Position numbers and translations under genes: made by a program. Positions 7,691 through 13,966 of a stretch of 16,024 bases of DNA are shown here, in pieces. The stretch is from Acidimicrobiia bacterium (GTDB lineage: Bacteria; Actinomycetota; Acidimicrobiia; Spongiisociales; SHLN01). The DNA lies in the NCBI GenBank assembly GCA_013043085.1, contig JABDOU010000148.1, positions 1 through 16,024 of the forward strand, read 5' to 3'. How positions within the stretch are numbered: the stretch's first letter is position 1; every line of letters starts with the position of its first letter. Under the pieces are notes generated by a model, which was not told the origin of the DNA, made no database searches, and saw only the letters and a list, made by a program, of their open reading frames with translations.

Positions 7691-8991
7691 CAGCGCTCCA
7701 GGATGACGGTGGCACCGAGGCCGCCTGCCGCGCATTGAGTGATGAGCGCAGTGCCTTTGTCTCTTCGCACGAGTTCGTGAGACATGGTCAGTATCTGACG
7801 GGCTCCGGTGGCCCCGAAGGGATGTCCGAGGGAAATGCTGCCGCCATACGGATTCATCGATTCGGGGTCGATCTCGCCGATCGCCTTGTCGCGGCCGAGG
7901 TGTTTCTTTGCCCAATCGGCTGACGCAAATGCCTGAAGGTTGGAGAGAACCTGTGCCGAGAATGCCTCGTGCATGTCCACAATGTCAATATCGCCCATTG
8001 TCATGCCCGCTTTGTCGAGGGCCTTCGGGGTCGCGAACGAGGGTCCCATGAGTAGCTGCCATCCGGGGTCGAGTGCCGCAAAAGCCCAGGTTTTGATATA
8101 GGCGAGTGGCTCGTAGCCAAGGTCTTTGGCCGTTGACGCCCGCATCAAGATCAGTGCGGCTGCGCCGTCCGTGAGAGGCGAGCTATTGCCTGCGGTGACT
8201 GTGCCGTACGCCCGGTCAAAAACTGGCTTGAGTGATGCCAGCTTCTCGAGGCTGGTATCTGCTCTTGGGATTCCGTCCTTCTCGATCACGGCTGTGTAGC
8301 CAGGTGGAACCGGGAATGGCATCACCTCCTGCTCATAGATTCCCTTTTCCCAACCTTCTACGGCCTTCTGATGCGAGGACAATGCATATGCATCCTGCTC
8401 GTCCCTGCCGATACCGTTTTCCCTTGCCATCTTCTCAGCCGATTGACCCATCGTGAGGCCAGTCGATCGCTCTTCGAGGGCCGGCGTTGAGGGCAACAGG
8501 TCTTTGGGGCGGAGCGCGGTAAGGGCTTTTGCCTTCGATCCCGGGTCGCGGGCGGCTGCGGCCGCTGTCAGGGCCGACGCCATCTGATCGCTCACGGTGA
8601 CCGGGGGTTGTGACATCGATTCGGCGCCCCCTGCGATAACAACATCGGCATCCCCTGACAAGATCGACTGGGCAGCGTTGACCAGTGCCTGTGTTGAAGT
8701 CGCGCATGCGCGCGTGACGGAATAGGCGTCTGTTGCGTCCCTGAGCCTCGTTCGCAGTACCAGTTCGCGGGCGATATTCGGACCTCGCAAATCCGGTATG
8801 ACGGTGCCATATACCACCTGATCGACGACGGCCGGATCGAGGTGGTTGCGCTCGATCATCTCGCTGACGAGTGTGGCCGAGAGGTCGAGGACAGGCACAT
8901 TCTTGAGGTCGGTACCGGCCTTGACGAACGGGGTTCGTAAGCCCCCGACGATTGCGACCCTGCGATTGGCAGGTGGTTTCTTGGCAGCCAT
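7690..8991 (-). CDS. fadI: Acetyl-CoA C-acyltransferase, FadI-type thiolase
   Basis: A 433-residue 3-ketoacyl-CoA thiolase that cleaves the product of the downstream FadJ-type enzyme into acetyl-CoA and a shortened acyl-CoA. It resembles E. coli FadI more than FadA: RTPFVKAGTDLKNVPVLDLS, then TDAYSVTRACATSTQA with the acyl-accepting C96, the STGLTMGQSAEKMA stretch, VDMHEAFSAQ (H341), GGSISLGHPFGATGARQ (H390), and QCAAGGLGATVILE (C420). All catalytic residues are present. The start at 8991 was chosen over a GTG at 9021 because AGGAAAGGG lies about 7 bases upstream of it, whereas nothing favours the longer form. It is the first gene of a two-gene unit, and its stop overlaps the fadJ start by one base. 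Confidence 0.95.
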   Translation of the reverse strand: MAAKKPPANRRVAIVGGLRTPFVKAGTDLKNVPVLDLSATLVSEMIERNHLDPAVVDQVVYGTVIPDLRGPNIARELVLRTRLRDATDAYSVTRACATSTQALVNAAQSILSGDADVVIAGGAESMSQPPVTVSDQMASALTAAAAARDPGSKAKALTALRPKDLLPSTPALEERSTGLTMGQSAEKMARENGIGRDEQDAYALSSHQKAVEGWEKGIYEQEVMPFPVPPGYTAVIEKDGIPRADTSLEKLASLKPVFDRAYGTVTAGNSSPLTDGAAALILMRASTAKDLGYEPLAYIKTWAFAALDPGWQLLMGPSFATPKALDKAGMTMGDIDIVDMHEAFSAQVLSNLQAFASADWAKKHLGRDKAIGEIDPESMNPYGGSISLGHPFGATGARQILTMSHELVRRDKGTALITQCAAGGLGATVILER

Positions 8992-9021
8992 ATCGGCCCT
9001 TTCCTGTAGCCAGCGTGGCAC

Positions 9022-9027
9022 AATATA
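9022..9027 (-). promoter_or_regulatory. Candidate -10 box for the fadI-fadJ operon
   Basis: On the minus strand the hexamer reads TATATT, a good TAnnnT match. Transcription would begin near 9015, giving a 5' leader of about 24 bases that contains the AGGAAAGGG ribosome site. No convincing -35 box lies 16-18 bases upstream. Confidence 0.4.
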
Positions 9028-9079
9028 GGCCCGTCCCCTGACACGGCCGTTGGTGAAGCCTATGGCGTCGGGAACGCTT

Positions 9080-9107
9080 TTGAGCTTTGGACCGTTTCGT
9101 ATATAGC
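9080..9107 (+). promoter_or_regulatory. Weak candidate promoter for the TlpA-like gene
   Basis: TTGAGC (9080-9085) and TATAGC (9102-9107) are 16 bases apart and face the TlpA-like gene, about 125 bases upstream of its start. The run TATATAG is AT-rich compared with its surroundings. Downstream, CGCCC-acct-GGGCG (9121-9134) could form a short hairpin in the leader. The rest of the 9028-9231 gap shows no gene. Confidence 0.25.
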
Positions 9108-9231
9108 GGCATGTGCTGTTCGCCCACCTGGGCGGGCGCGGAAACGCTCATCCGAGTCTCATCGCGGATTGGACGGTGAGCCTCTGCGCGGTAAGTGCTT
9201 GCCGTGAGAAGCCTGCGGGAGAGAGGACGAT

Positions 9232-9897
9232 ATGAGATTTCTGGCAGCCGGTGCGCTTCTCAGCATGCTGGTCGTCTCTGCGTATGCCGTCTTCGGGCCC
9301 ACCGCCTCTGACGATCTCACGTCGGATCAAAACCCGGTGACGGAAGTTACCGATGGCGTGGTTGATCGAGGTGCTGATGCCACAATCGCTTCGGACGCCG
9401 AATCCGGAGCTGGTATCGACTCGCTCCAGGTCGAGGCTCCGCCGGTCTTGCGAGCGGCACCGGATCTGGTCGACCTCGATGGGTGGCTGCAGACTGATGC
9501 AGCGTCGTTTTCCGACTTCGATGCGCCGGTCAAGATCGTTCAGTTCTGGACGTTTGGCTGCTACAACTGCAAGAACACGATCCCCTATCTGCAGGACATC
9601 TACGCGACCTATCGCGATGACGGTTTGGAGATCATCGGCGTGCACGCTCCTGAGTTCGCCTACGAGGCTGATCCGGCGAATATCGCGTCGGCTGCGGTTG
9701 ATCTTGGCGTGACCTGGCCGATAGCTCTCGATACGGACAAGGTCAACTTCCGGTCTTGGCAGAGCCCGCGGCGGTTCTGGCCACGCACGTATGTGATCGA
9801 TGCAGATGGCAATATCCGGTTTGACCGGATCGGTGAAGGGGCCTACGACGAGCTCGAGGCCACGGTTGCATACCTGCTCGCCGAAGCGAACGGCTGA
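9232..9897 (+). CDS. TlpA/DipZ-like thioredoxin-fold protein, membrane tethered
   Basis: A 221-residue extracytoplasmic thiol-disulfide protein. Residues 1-22 are a hydrophobic signal or anchor segment (FLAAGALLSMLVVSAYAVF) with no lipobox. An acidic, low-complexity linker of about 50 residues follows. The redoxin domain runs from about 75 to 218. Its active site is FWTFGCYNCKNTIPYL with C110 and C113 (CYNC), close to the CINC site of actinobacterial DipZ C-terminal domains. YRDDGLEIIGVHAPEF and the cis-proline stretch FWPRTYVIDADG (P184) complete the fold. A purine-rich site (GGGAGAGAGGA) lies just upstream of the ATG. Its partner is probably the CcdA-like protein that begins 8 bases after its stop, which would pass electrons across the membrane to this domain. 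Whether it reduces or oxidises targets cannot be read from sequence. Confidence 0.9.
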   Translation: MRFLAAGALLSMLVVSAYAVFGPTASDDLTSDQNPVTEVTDGVVDRGADATIASDAESGAGIDSLQVEAPPVLRAAPDLVDLDGWLQTDAASFSDFDAPVKIVQFWTFGCYNCKNTIPYLQDIYATYRDDGLEIIGVHAPEFAYEADPANIASAAVDLGVTWPIALDTDKVNFRSWQSPRRFWPRTYVIDADGNIRFDRIGEGAYDELEATVAYLLAEANG

Positions 9898-9904
9898 GGC
9901 AAGT

Positions 9905-10495
9905 TTGGGTCCCTTGCTCGAAGGGATTCGTGACCTTTCACAACCCTGTTCGCTCTCGTTGATTGTCCCCGGGATGCTCGTTTTTCTCGCAGCTCGCACG
10001 CGCCGAACCCTGGTGCTCGGAGGAGTGCTTGCGGCGACGTGGTTGGTCGGGTGGATGAAGGCGGCCGATTGGCTGCCGCGACTACCGGAGGGGCCGACCG
10101 CCGTGGCGATTGGCTTCTTCTTTGTTGCCGCAGGCTGGGGGGCATGGCAACTGCGAGGTGAGTTTTCCGGATTTGCGTCTGGTGTGGTTGCCGGCGGATT
10201 GGCGACGTGGCTCTGGGCGCCGTGCGTTGGCAAAGAGCTCGGAACGGTTCTCAATGCCGCTCCCGAATCGCCCGGCAGTCAGCTGATACCGATAGGCCTG
10301 TTCGTCCTGGGCTTGTCGATTCCGCTGCTGGTGATTGGTCTCCTGCCTGTCGTATTCCCATCACTGGTACGCGTAGAACGACCTTTGGCGAGTGCCGCCA
10401 TGGGGCTGGTGGTCTTCATCGGTGTGGCGATGATGCTCGGTTGGTACGACGACGTAGTGATCCAGCTAAACCAATGGAGTGTGGGAGCCGCGTAG
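9905..10495 (+). CDS. Small CcdA/DsbD-like membrane protein
   Basis: A 196-residue protein with six predicted membrane segments (about 14-30, 36-52, 64-80, 88-107, 127-152, 162-182). Two cysteines sit next to prolines at matching places in the two halves: SQPCSLSLIVPG (C15, segment 1) and TWLWAPCVGKELG (C107, segment 4). This is the pattern of CcdA and the DsbD membrane domain, which carry electrons from cytoplasmic thioredoxin to extracytoplasmic thioredoxin-fold proteins. The TTG at 9905 was chosen because it follows a GAGG site by 5 bases and keeps the first cysteine. An ATG at 9800 in the same frame would lie inside the TlpA-like gene and add an Arg/Thr-rich tail unrelated to the fold. 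The next in-frame ATG (9974) would lose C15. The protein is shorter and more divergent than typical CcdA, so the family call rests on topology, cysteines and the TlpA-like neighbour. Confidence 0.72.
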   Translation: MGPLLEGIRDLSQPCSLSLIVPGMLVFLAARTRRTLVLGGVLAATWLVGWMKAADWLPRLPEGPTAVAIGFFFVAAGWGAWQLRGEFSGFASGVVAGGLATWLWAPCVGKELGTVLNAAPESPGSQLIPIGLFVLGLSIPLLVIGLLPVVFPSLVRVERPLASAAMGLVVFIGVAMMLGWYDDVVIQLNQWSVGAA

Positions 10496-10544
10496 CACGC
10501 GAAATCGATGAATCGACCGCCGTGGTCGGCCGACATTGATTGAC

Positions 10545-11702
10545 ATGTTCGATGAACTACCACGCCTGGCTGCGCGTTCGACGCGTGCGGTGTCGACCGT
10601 GACTGCGGTGTTCGCGCTGCTGGTTCTCGGGTCAGCGGCGTATGAGGTGCAGCCGGGCGACACGCTGTCTGAAATCGCTCGTGATGCAAACCTCGATCTG
10701 AACGAGCTCGCCCTCCATAACGGAATCGACGATGCCCATTATCTGTCGGTCGGCCAGATCATCCGATTCGATGGTCCACCAGTTGGGATCGACAACCAGG
10801 CGGGTGCAGCAGGGCACGTTGTAGCCGAGGGAGATTATCTGAGCACCATCGCCCGTGACTATGGAGTCTCGATTGCTGCCCTGGTCGACGTGAACGGATT
10901 GACCAATCCCGACCGGCTAGTGGTCGGCCAAACGCTTTTCATTCCGACGGCTGCGGTCCCACCTGGCGCCTCGACGGTCGCAGGAACGGGTTCCGAGATT
11001 CCGGTCGAGCGTCCCGCCGAAAGGCCCGCATTCCATGTGGTGGCTGCCGGCGAGTACCTCAGCACGATCGCGCGTGTGTACGGCATGTCGACCGAAGAAC
11101 TCGTCCGTCGGAATGGGATATCGGATCCCCACCATCTACTCCCGGGCCTGCGGCTGCTGATTGGTTGGTCAGGGGAGCGCCAGATCACAGTTTCGGCGGG
11201 TCAAACGATTTCGGAGATCGCGGCGGAGCATCTGTCCACCGTCGGGGCGATTGTAGAAGCCAATCAGATCGCCGATGCCACCGCTATCCAACCGGGTGAC
11301 GTCCTGATGGTGCCATTGCCATTCGTCAGCGATACGGCTCAATCAGTCTCCTGTGAGGCGTCCTGGTACGGCGACTTCTTTGCCGGTCGGCCAACGGCTT
11401 CTGGAGAACTCTTTGACACGTCACGCATGACGGCGGCCAGCCACTTCGTCCCAATGCACACCTGGGTGGATGTAGTTCGCCCCGACACCGGAGCCGTAGT
11501 TCGTGTAAAGATCAACGATCGAGGACCGTATCACCTCGTTCACGACACGTGGCTGCCGCATCCGGACCGGTGTATAGATCTTTCCGAAGCCGCCGCCGTT
11601 GCGCTCGGTTCACGGGAGCGGGGAGTTGTCCCGGTGGTCGTGACGTTTCCGGCAGGCGTTCCCGAAGTCGATCGGCTTCAAGCCCTCTACGGCAGCCCCT
11701 GA
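10545..11702 (+). CDS. Secreted cell-wall protein: four LysM repeats plus RlpA-like double-psi beta-barrel
   Basis: A 385-residue exported protein. A hydrophobic segment at 17-32 serves as signal or anchor. Four LysM peptidoglycan-binding modules follow: YEVQPGDTLSEIARD (33-76), HVVAEGDYLSTIARDYG (91-134), FHVVAAGEYLSTIARVYG (164-207) and a weaker one, ITVSAGQTISEIAAEH (213-257). The C-terminal RlpA domain (about 269-368) has ASWYGDFFAGRPTASGELFD, MTAASHFVP, VKINDRGPY and CIDLSEAAAVALG. D291 and D325 match the two conserved aspartates of RlpA-type lytic transglycosylases. The usual position of the active-site His is Ser (S299), with His at 300. C270 and C343 could form a disulfide, which suits the redox pair just upstream. 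Start chosen at ATG 10545; a TTG at 10536 is possible and neither has a good ribosome site. Likely role: binding and remodelling peptidoglycan. Confidence 0.88.
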   Translation: MFDELPRLAARSTRAVSTVTAVFALLVLGSAAYEVQPGDTLSEIARDANLDLNELALHNGIDDAHYLSVGQIIRFDGPPVGIDNQAGAAGHVVAEGDYLSTIARDYGVSIAALVDVNGLTNPDRLVVGQTLFIPTAAVPPGASTVAGTGSEIPVERPAERPAFHVVAAGEYLSTIARVYGMSTEELVRRNGISDPHHLLPGLRLLIGWSGERQITVSAGQTISEIAAEHLSTVGAIVEANQIADATAIQPGDVLMVPLPFVSDTAQSVSCEASWYGDFFAGRPTASGELFDTSRMTAASHFVPMHTWVDVVRPDTGAVVRVKINDRGPYHLVHDTWLPHPDRCIDLSEAAAVALGSRERGVVPVVVTFPAGVPEVDRLQALYGSP

Positions 11703-11744
11703 TCAGCTCTTGGGCGTATAACTTTCTTGGGCTATATCCCGGAC

Positions 11745-12002
11745 CTACATCGCCTGGGAGGAGGCAAGCCAGCGCTCATATTCGAGGAGCTCGCGAGCGA
11801 AGTTCAGCACAGTTGTGTCGTCGGGGAGTCGGTAGCCAACCGGGCTGAGGATCCAATGGTCGAGCGCGCCGGCTTCAATGCCGTCGTGTTGCTCGAGTTC
11901 TTTGGCCAGGTCGTCTGACCAGACAAAATCCAAATCAGGTCTCCCGTATCCCGTGGTCTCCGTGTAATCGCCGGCGCATTCGCTTGCCCTGATGCGAGTC
12001 AT
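11745..12002 (-). CDS. Small hypothetical protein
   Basis: An 85-residue ORF that I do not recognise. It is acidic, with an even mix of residues (DLDFVWSDDLAKELEQHD, then LLEYERWLASS at the end), and reads like a real soluble protein, unlike the Arg/Ser-rich shadow frames nearby. It fills most of the space between the RlpA gene and the DUF1801 gene and converges on the former, 42 bases away. No Shine-Dalgarno site precedes the ATG at 12002. On the minus strand a TTGACA (12050-12045) lies upstream, but no well-spaced -10 box follows it. No signal peptide, membrane segment or known motif is visible. Confidence 0.5.
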   Translation of the reverse strand: MTRIRASECAGDYTETTGYGRPDLDFVWSDDLAKELEQHDGIEAGALDHWILSPVGYRLPDDTTVLNFARELLEYERWLASSQAM

Positions 12003-12153
12003 GGTGCGAAGTCGTCAGTTGCCTACCCACCACCCTAGAAGACGTGTCAAACCGCATTCCAGGTTCCCGGGAGAACCCGTGAACCACTCACGTCCGGCAT
12101 CTACGTTCGCCTGTTCGCTGGTCGGCCTGGCGACGGGGTCCACGGTTTTCCTT

Positions 12154-12159
12154 TAGCAT
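12154..12159 (+). promoter_or_regulatory. Candidate -10 box giving a leaderless mRNA for the DUF1801-ROK operon
   Basis: TAGCAT fits the TAnnnT -10 pattern and ends 6 bases before the ATG at 12166, so transcription would start at the A of the start codon. No ribosome-binding site precedes this gene, which agrees with a leaderless transcript. There is no clear -35 box. Confidence 0.45.
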
Positions 12160-12165
12160 TTCGCC

Positions 12166-12567
12166 ATGACGGAGACGAGGTACGGGACATTCGCGGAGCT
12201 TCTGGCCGATACGAATCTCGAGATGCGGCCGGTTGCTACTGCGTTGCGGGAATTGATCCTCGATGTGCATCCCGAAGCCGTTGAGGTTGTTCGGCTTGGG
12301 GATCGGGCCGCAACCTTTGGGGTCGGGCCAAAGAAGATGAGCGAGGCCCATTCCTACGTTCTTCCATACGACAATTGGGTCAACCTTGGCTTTTTTTGGG
12401 GCGCCAATCTCGATGACCCCGATTCTCGCCTCGAGGGCACCGGCGCCAACATGCGGCACGTCAAGGTACGCACACTCGACGAGGTTGCAGATCCCACCCT
12501 GCGGGCACTCATCCAAGAGGCGCTCGCCGACCGGCAGGCAGCTGCCGGCTCCACCAACGGCGCATGA
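12166..12567 (+). CDS. DUF1801-like protein
   Basis: A 133-residue soluble protein that resembles the DUF1801 (YdhG-like) family. It has an N-terminal helix (YGTFAELLADTNLEMRPVATALRELI), the HPEAVEVVRLGDRAATFGVGPKKMSEAHSYV strand region, and NWVNLGFFWGANLDDPDSRLEGTGANMRHVKV, which matches the family's pattern of a compact alpha/beta fold. The role of this family is not established. The gene has no Shine-Dalgarno; a TAGCAT box just upstream suggests a leaderless mRNA. Its stop overlaps the start of the ROK kinase by 4 bases (ATGA), so the two are co-translated. That pairing is not one I recognise as standard. Confidence 0.75.
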   Translation: MTETRYGTFAELLADTNLEMRPVATALRELILDVHPEAVEVVRLGDRAATFGVGPKKMSEAHSYVLPYDNWVNLGFFWGANLDDPDSRLEGTGANMRHVKVRTLDEVADPTLRALIQEALADRQAAAGSTNGA

Positions 12568-13457
12568 GCACCGAGCCCCCGGTGGTGGGTGCCATCGAGG
12601 CGGGAGGTACCAAGTTCCGGGTAGCCATCGGCAGGTCGCACCACCTCCTGGCTGACGCGACCATTCCCACGACCACCCCAGCCGAAACGGTCGCTGCGTC
12701 GATCGAGTTTCTGCGCGAGAGCAAGCATCGCGTCGAGGCAATCGGTCTTGCCTCGTTCGGCCCTCTCGACCTGAATCCTCACTCTCCCTCGTACGGATCG
12801 ATCACGACGACGCCCAAACCGGGCTGGAGTGACACGCCGTTGCTGGAGATGGTGCGTGGCAGCTTCGACGTGAAGGTTGCGATCGACACCGATGTTGGCG
12901 GTGCGGCCCTCGGCGAGCGAACGTGGGGCGCTGCGAGGGGACTCGAGTCGTTCGTCTACCTAACGGTCGGAACCGGTATCGGCGGTGGGCTGTTCGCCGG
13001 CGGTCGGACACATCACGGATTAGGCCACCCCGAGATGGGGCACGTGGTGGTGGCGCAAGAGCAGGACGATTCTTTCGAGGGGATATGCCCGTTTCACGGC
13101 TCGTGTATCGAAGGGATGGCGTCGGGCCCCGCTCTTCGTGCCCGGTGGAACCACCCGGTTGTAGACCTGCTCGACCGGTGGGAGGTTTGGGATTTGGAGG
13201 CTCGGTATCTGGCTCAGGCGCTCCGCTCGATCACCTACATAACCGCACCTGAACGGATCATCATTGGAGGAGGCGTCATGCGCCAGCAGGGACTTCTCCA
13301 GCTGGTTCGGACGAAGCTCGGCGTTGAGCTCGCCGGGTACGGGCCGTCCGAACTCGTCGACTCAGATCTGGAGGATTATCTCGTGGCGCCCGAATTAGGT
13401 CAGGACGCCGGCCTCTTCGGTGCCATGGTCCTCGCCCAGCAGTCGCTGGCCACCTGA
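12564..13457 (+). CDS. ROK family sugar kinase, fructokinase-like
   Basis: A 297-residue ROK kinase that probably phosphorylates a hexose with ATP. Near the N-terminus is the phosphate-binding loop GAIEAGGTKFRVAIG (9-23). AIDTDVGGAALGE (106-118) carries the catalytic aspartate (D108 or D110), and LTVGTGIGGG (133-142) is the second nucleotide loop. The ROK signature GLGHPEMGHVVV gives E158 and H160. The zinc site H160, C175, H178, C181 (in GICPFHGSCIEGMASGPAL) is intact. The sequence around it (HPEMGH, then CPFHG.C.EG) is typical of bacterial fructokinases such as B. subtilis YdhR and of Mak, so fructose is the most likely substrate, though glucose, mannose or another sugar is possible. There is no N-terminal helix-turn-helix, so this is a kinase and not a ROK repressor. 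It overlaps the DUF1801-like gene by 4 bases. After its stop the frame stays open for 44 codons. Confidence 0.88.
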   Translation: MSTEPPVVGAIEAGGTKFRVAIGRSHHLLADATIPTTTPAETVAASIEFLRESKHRVEAIGLASFGPLDLNPHSPSYGSITTTPKPGWSDTPLLEMVRGSFDVKVAIDTDVGGAALGERTWGAARGLESFVYLTVGTGIGGGLFAGGRTHHGLGHPEMGHVVVAQEQDDSFEGICPFHGSCIEGMASGPALRARWNHPVVDLLDRWEVWDLEARYLAQALRSITYITAPERIIIGGGVMRQQGLLQLVRTKLGVELAGYGPSELVDSDLEDYLVAPELGQDAGLFGAMVLAQQSLAT

Positions 13458-13592
13458 GGTCGCGCTTCAGCGAGCCGTTGGCCGTGTGAGTTCGCCGGGG
13501 CGACATCGTTCGACCGGCTGCTGAGGTGCTACCAGGACGAGGCCCCGAGGTTCGACCTCGCCGACGAAGCCGTCTCGATCGGTGTCAGTTGA
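13458..13592 (+). pseudogene. Coding-like remnant in frame after the ROK kinase stop
   Basis: After the TGA at 13455-13457 the same frame stays open for 44 codons to a second TGA at 13590. The part TSFDRLLRCYQDEAP and RFDLADEAVSIGVS looks protein-like. No ATG, GTG or TTG starts it, so it is either a decayed gene end or a chance open stretch. It ends inside the inverted repeat at 13560-13623. It contains the perfect 6-bp stem CGAGGT-tcg-ACCTCG (13546-13560), which could act as a terminator for the ROK transcript. Confidence 0.3.
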
Positions 13593-13623
13593 GGCTGATC
13601 CCCAGGGAGATGGCCCGGTCGGC
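13560..13623. repeat. Imperfect 28-bp inverted repeat between convergent genes
   Basis: The left arm (13560-13587) and the reverse complement of the right arm (13596-13623) agree at 19 of 28 positions with no gaps and an 8-base loop. Differences fall in blocks, and read as codons both arms encode similar peptides: A-D-E-A-V-S-I-G-V-S on the plus strand and A-D-R-A-I-S-L-G-I-S on the minus strand. The second is the true C-terminus of the Cys-rich ORF. The structure may be a bidirectional terminator or the relic of an inverted duplication. Confidence 0.6.
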
Positions 13624-13962
13624 TATTTTCCAGGGTGTTTCACCGAACGAGGGGAGATCGGCGCACGTCGGTATCACGCAGCTTCCGATGGGGAGGTCGT
13701 GGCGGCAGCACATCAGCGTCCACGTATCGGGCGGATCGGTCTGCATTCCGGCAAGGACATCAAAAACATCATCGAGCATGTCCGGGCCGAGAACGGCTTC
13801 GAGTCTTGCTTCCAGCTCACCGAACCAATCTCCTCGCATCGCCAATTCGTGGAATTGGCAGGGGATGGTCGGAGCCATGAGTTTGCAGTCGGTGCAGCTT
13901 TCCATGACAGATGCATCGACCACCCACCGGATTGATCGAGACACATCGCCGCCGGTTCCCAA
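13585..13962 (-). CDS. Cysteine-rich hypothetical protein downstream of the M20 peptidase
   Basis: A protein of about 125 residues that I do not recognise. Its codons prefer G or C at the third position, as in the neighbouring genes, so I consider it real. It holds seven cysteines: a CTDC pair near the N-terminus, IPC, a CC pair in WTLMCCRHDLP, then GSC and PTC. This could be a metal or Fe-S site, or a redox-active set. No signal peptide or membrane segment is seen. The TTG at 13962 follows AAAGGA by 9 bases and comes 5 bases after the M20 stop, which suits coupled translation. A GTG at 13989 (overlapping the M20 gene) and a GTG at 13944 are alternatives. Its C-terminus lies in the inverted repeat 13560-13623. 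Confidence 0.6.
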   Translation of the reverse strand: MGTGGDVSRSIRWVVDASVMESCTDCKLMAPTIPCQFHELAMRGDWFGELEARLEAVLGPDMLDDVFDVLAGMQTDPPDTWTLMCCRHDLPIGSCVIPTCADLPSFGETPWKIADRAISLGISLN

Positions 13963-13966
13963 GGGA

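Noticed and set aside
7691..7915. A 75-codon N-terminal extension of fadJ
   Set aside because: It overlaps the end of the thiolase gene and encodes Arg/His/Pro-rich sequence; the crotonase domain starts cleanly at the coupled ATG 7690.
9021..9021. GTG start for the thiolase, 10 codons upstream
   Set aside because: The strong AGGAAAGGG site lies between it and ATG 8991, and the conserved thiolase sequence begins after the later start.
9800..9904. The upstream ATG for the CcdA-like protein
   Set aside because: It lies inside the TlpA-like gene, adds unrelated polar sequence and has no ribosome site; TTG 9905 follows GAGG at a good distance.
9148..10254. A 368-codon minus-strand ORF opposite the TlpA-like and CcdA-like genes
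   Set aside because: Its translation is rich in Arg, Pro and Ser with no recognisable domain, and it lies fully antisense to two genes with clear motifs. It is a GC-driven shadow.
13582..13935. A 117-codon plus-strand ORF opposite the Cys-rich gene
   Set aside because: The minus-strand frame has the better codon pattern and a coupled start behind the M20 gene, so I took the plus frame as the shadow. The choice is moderate, not certain.
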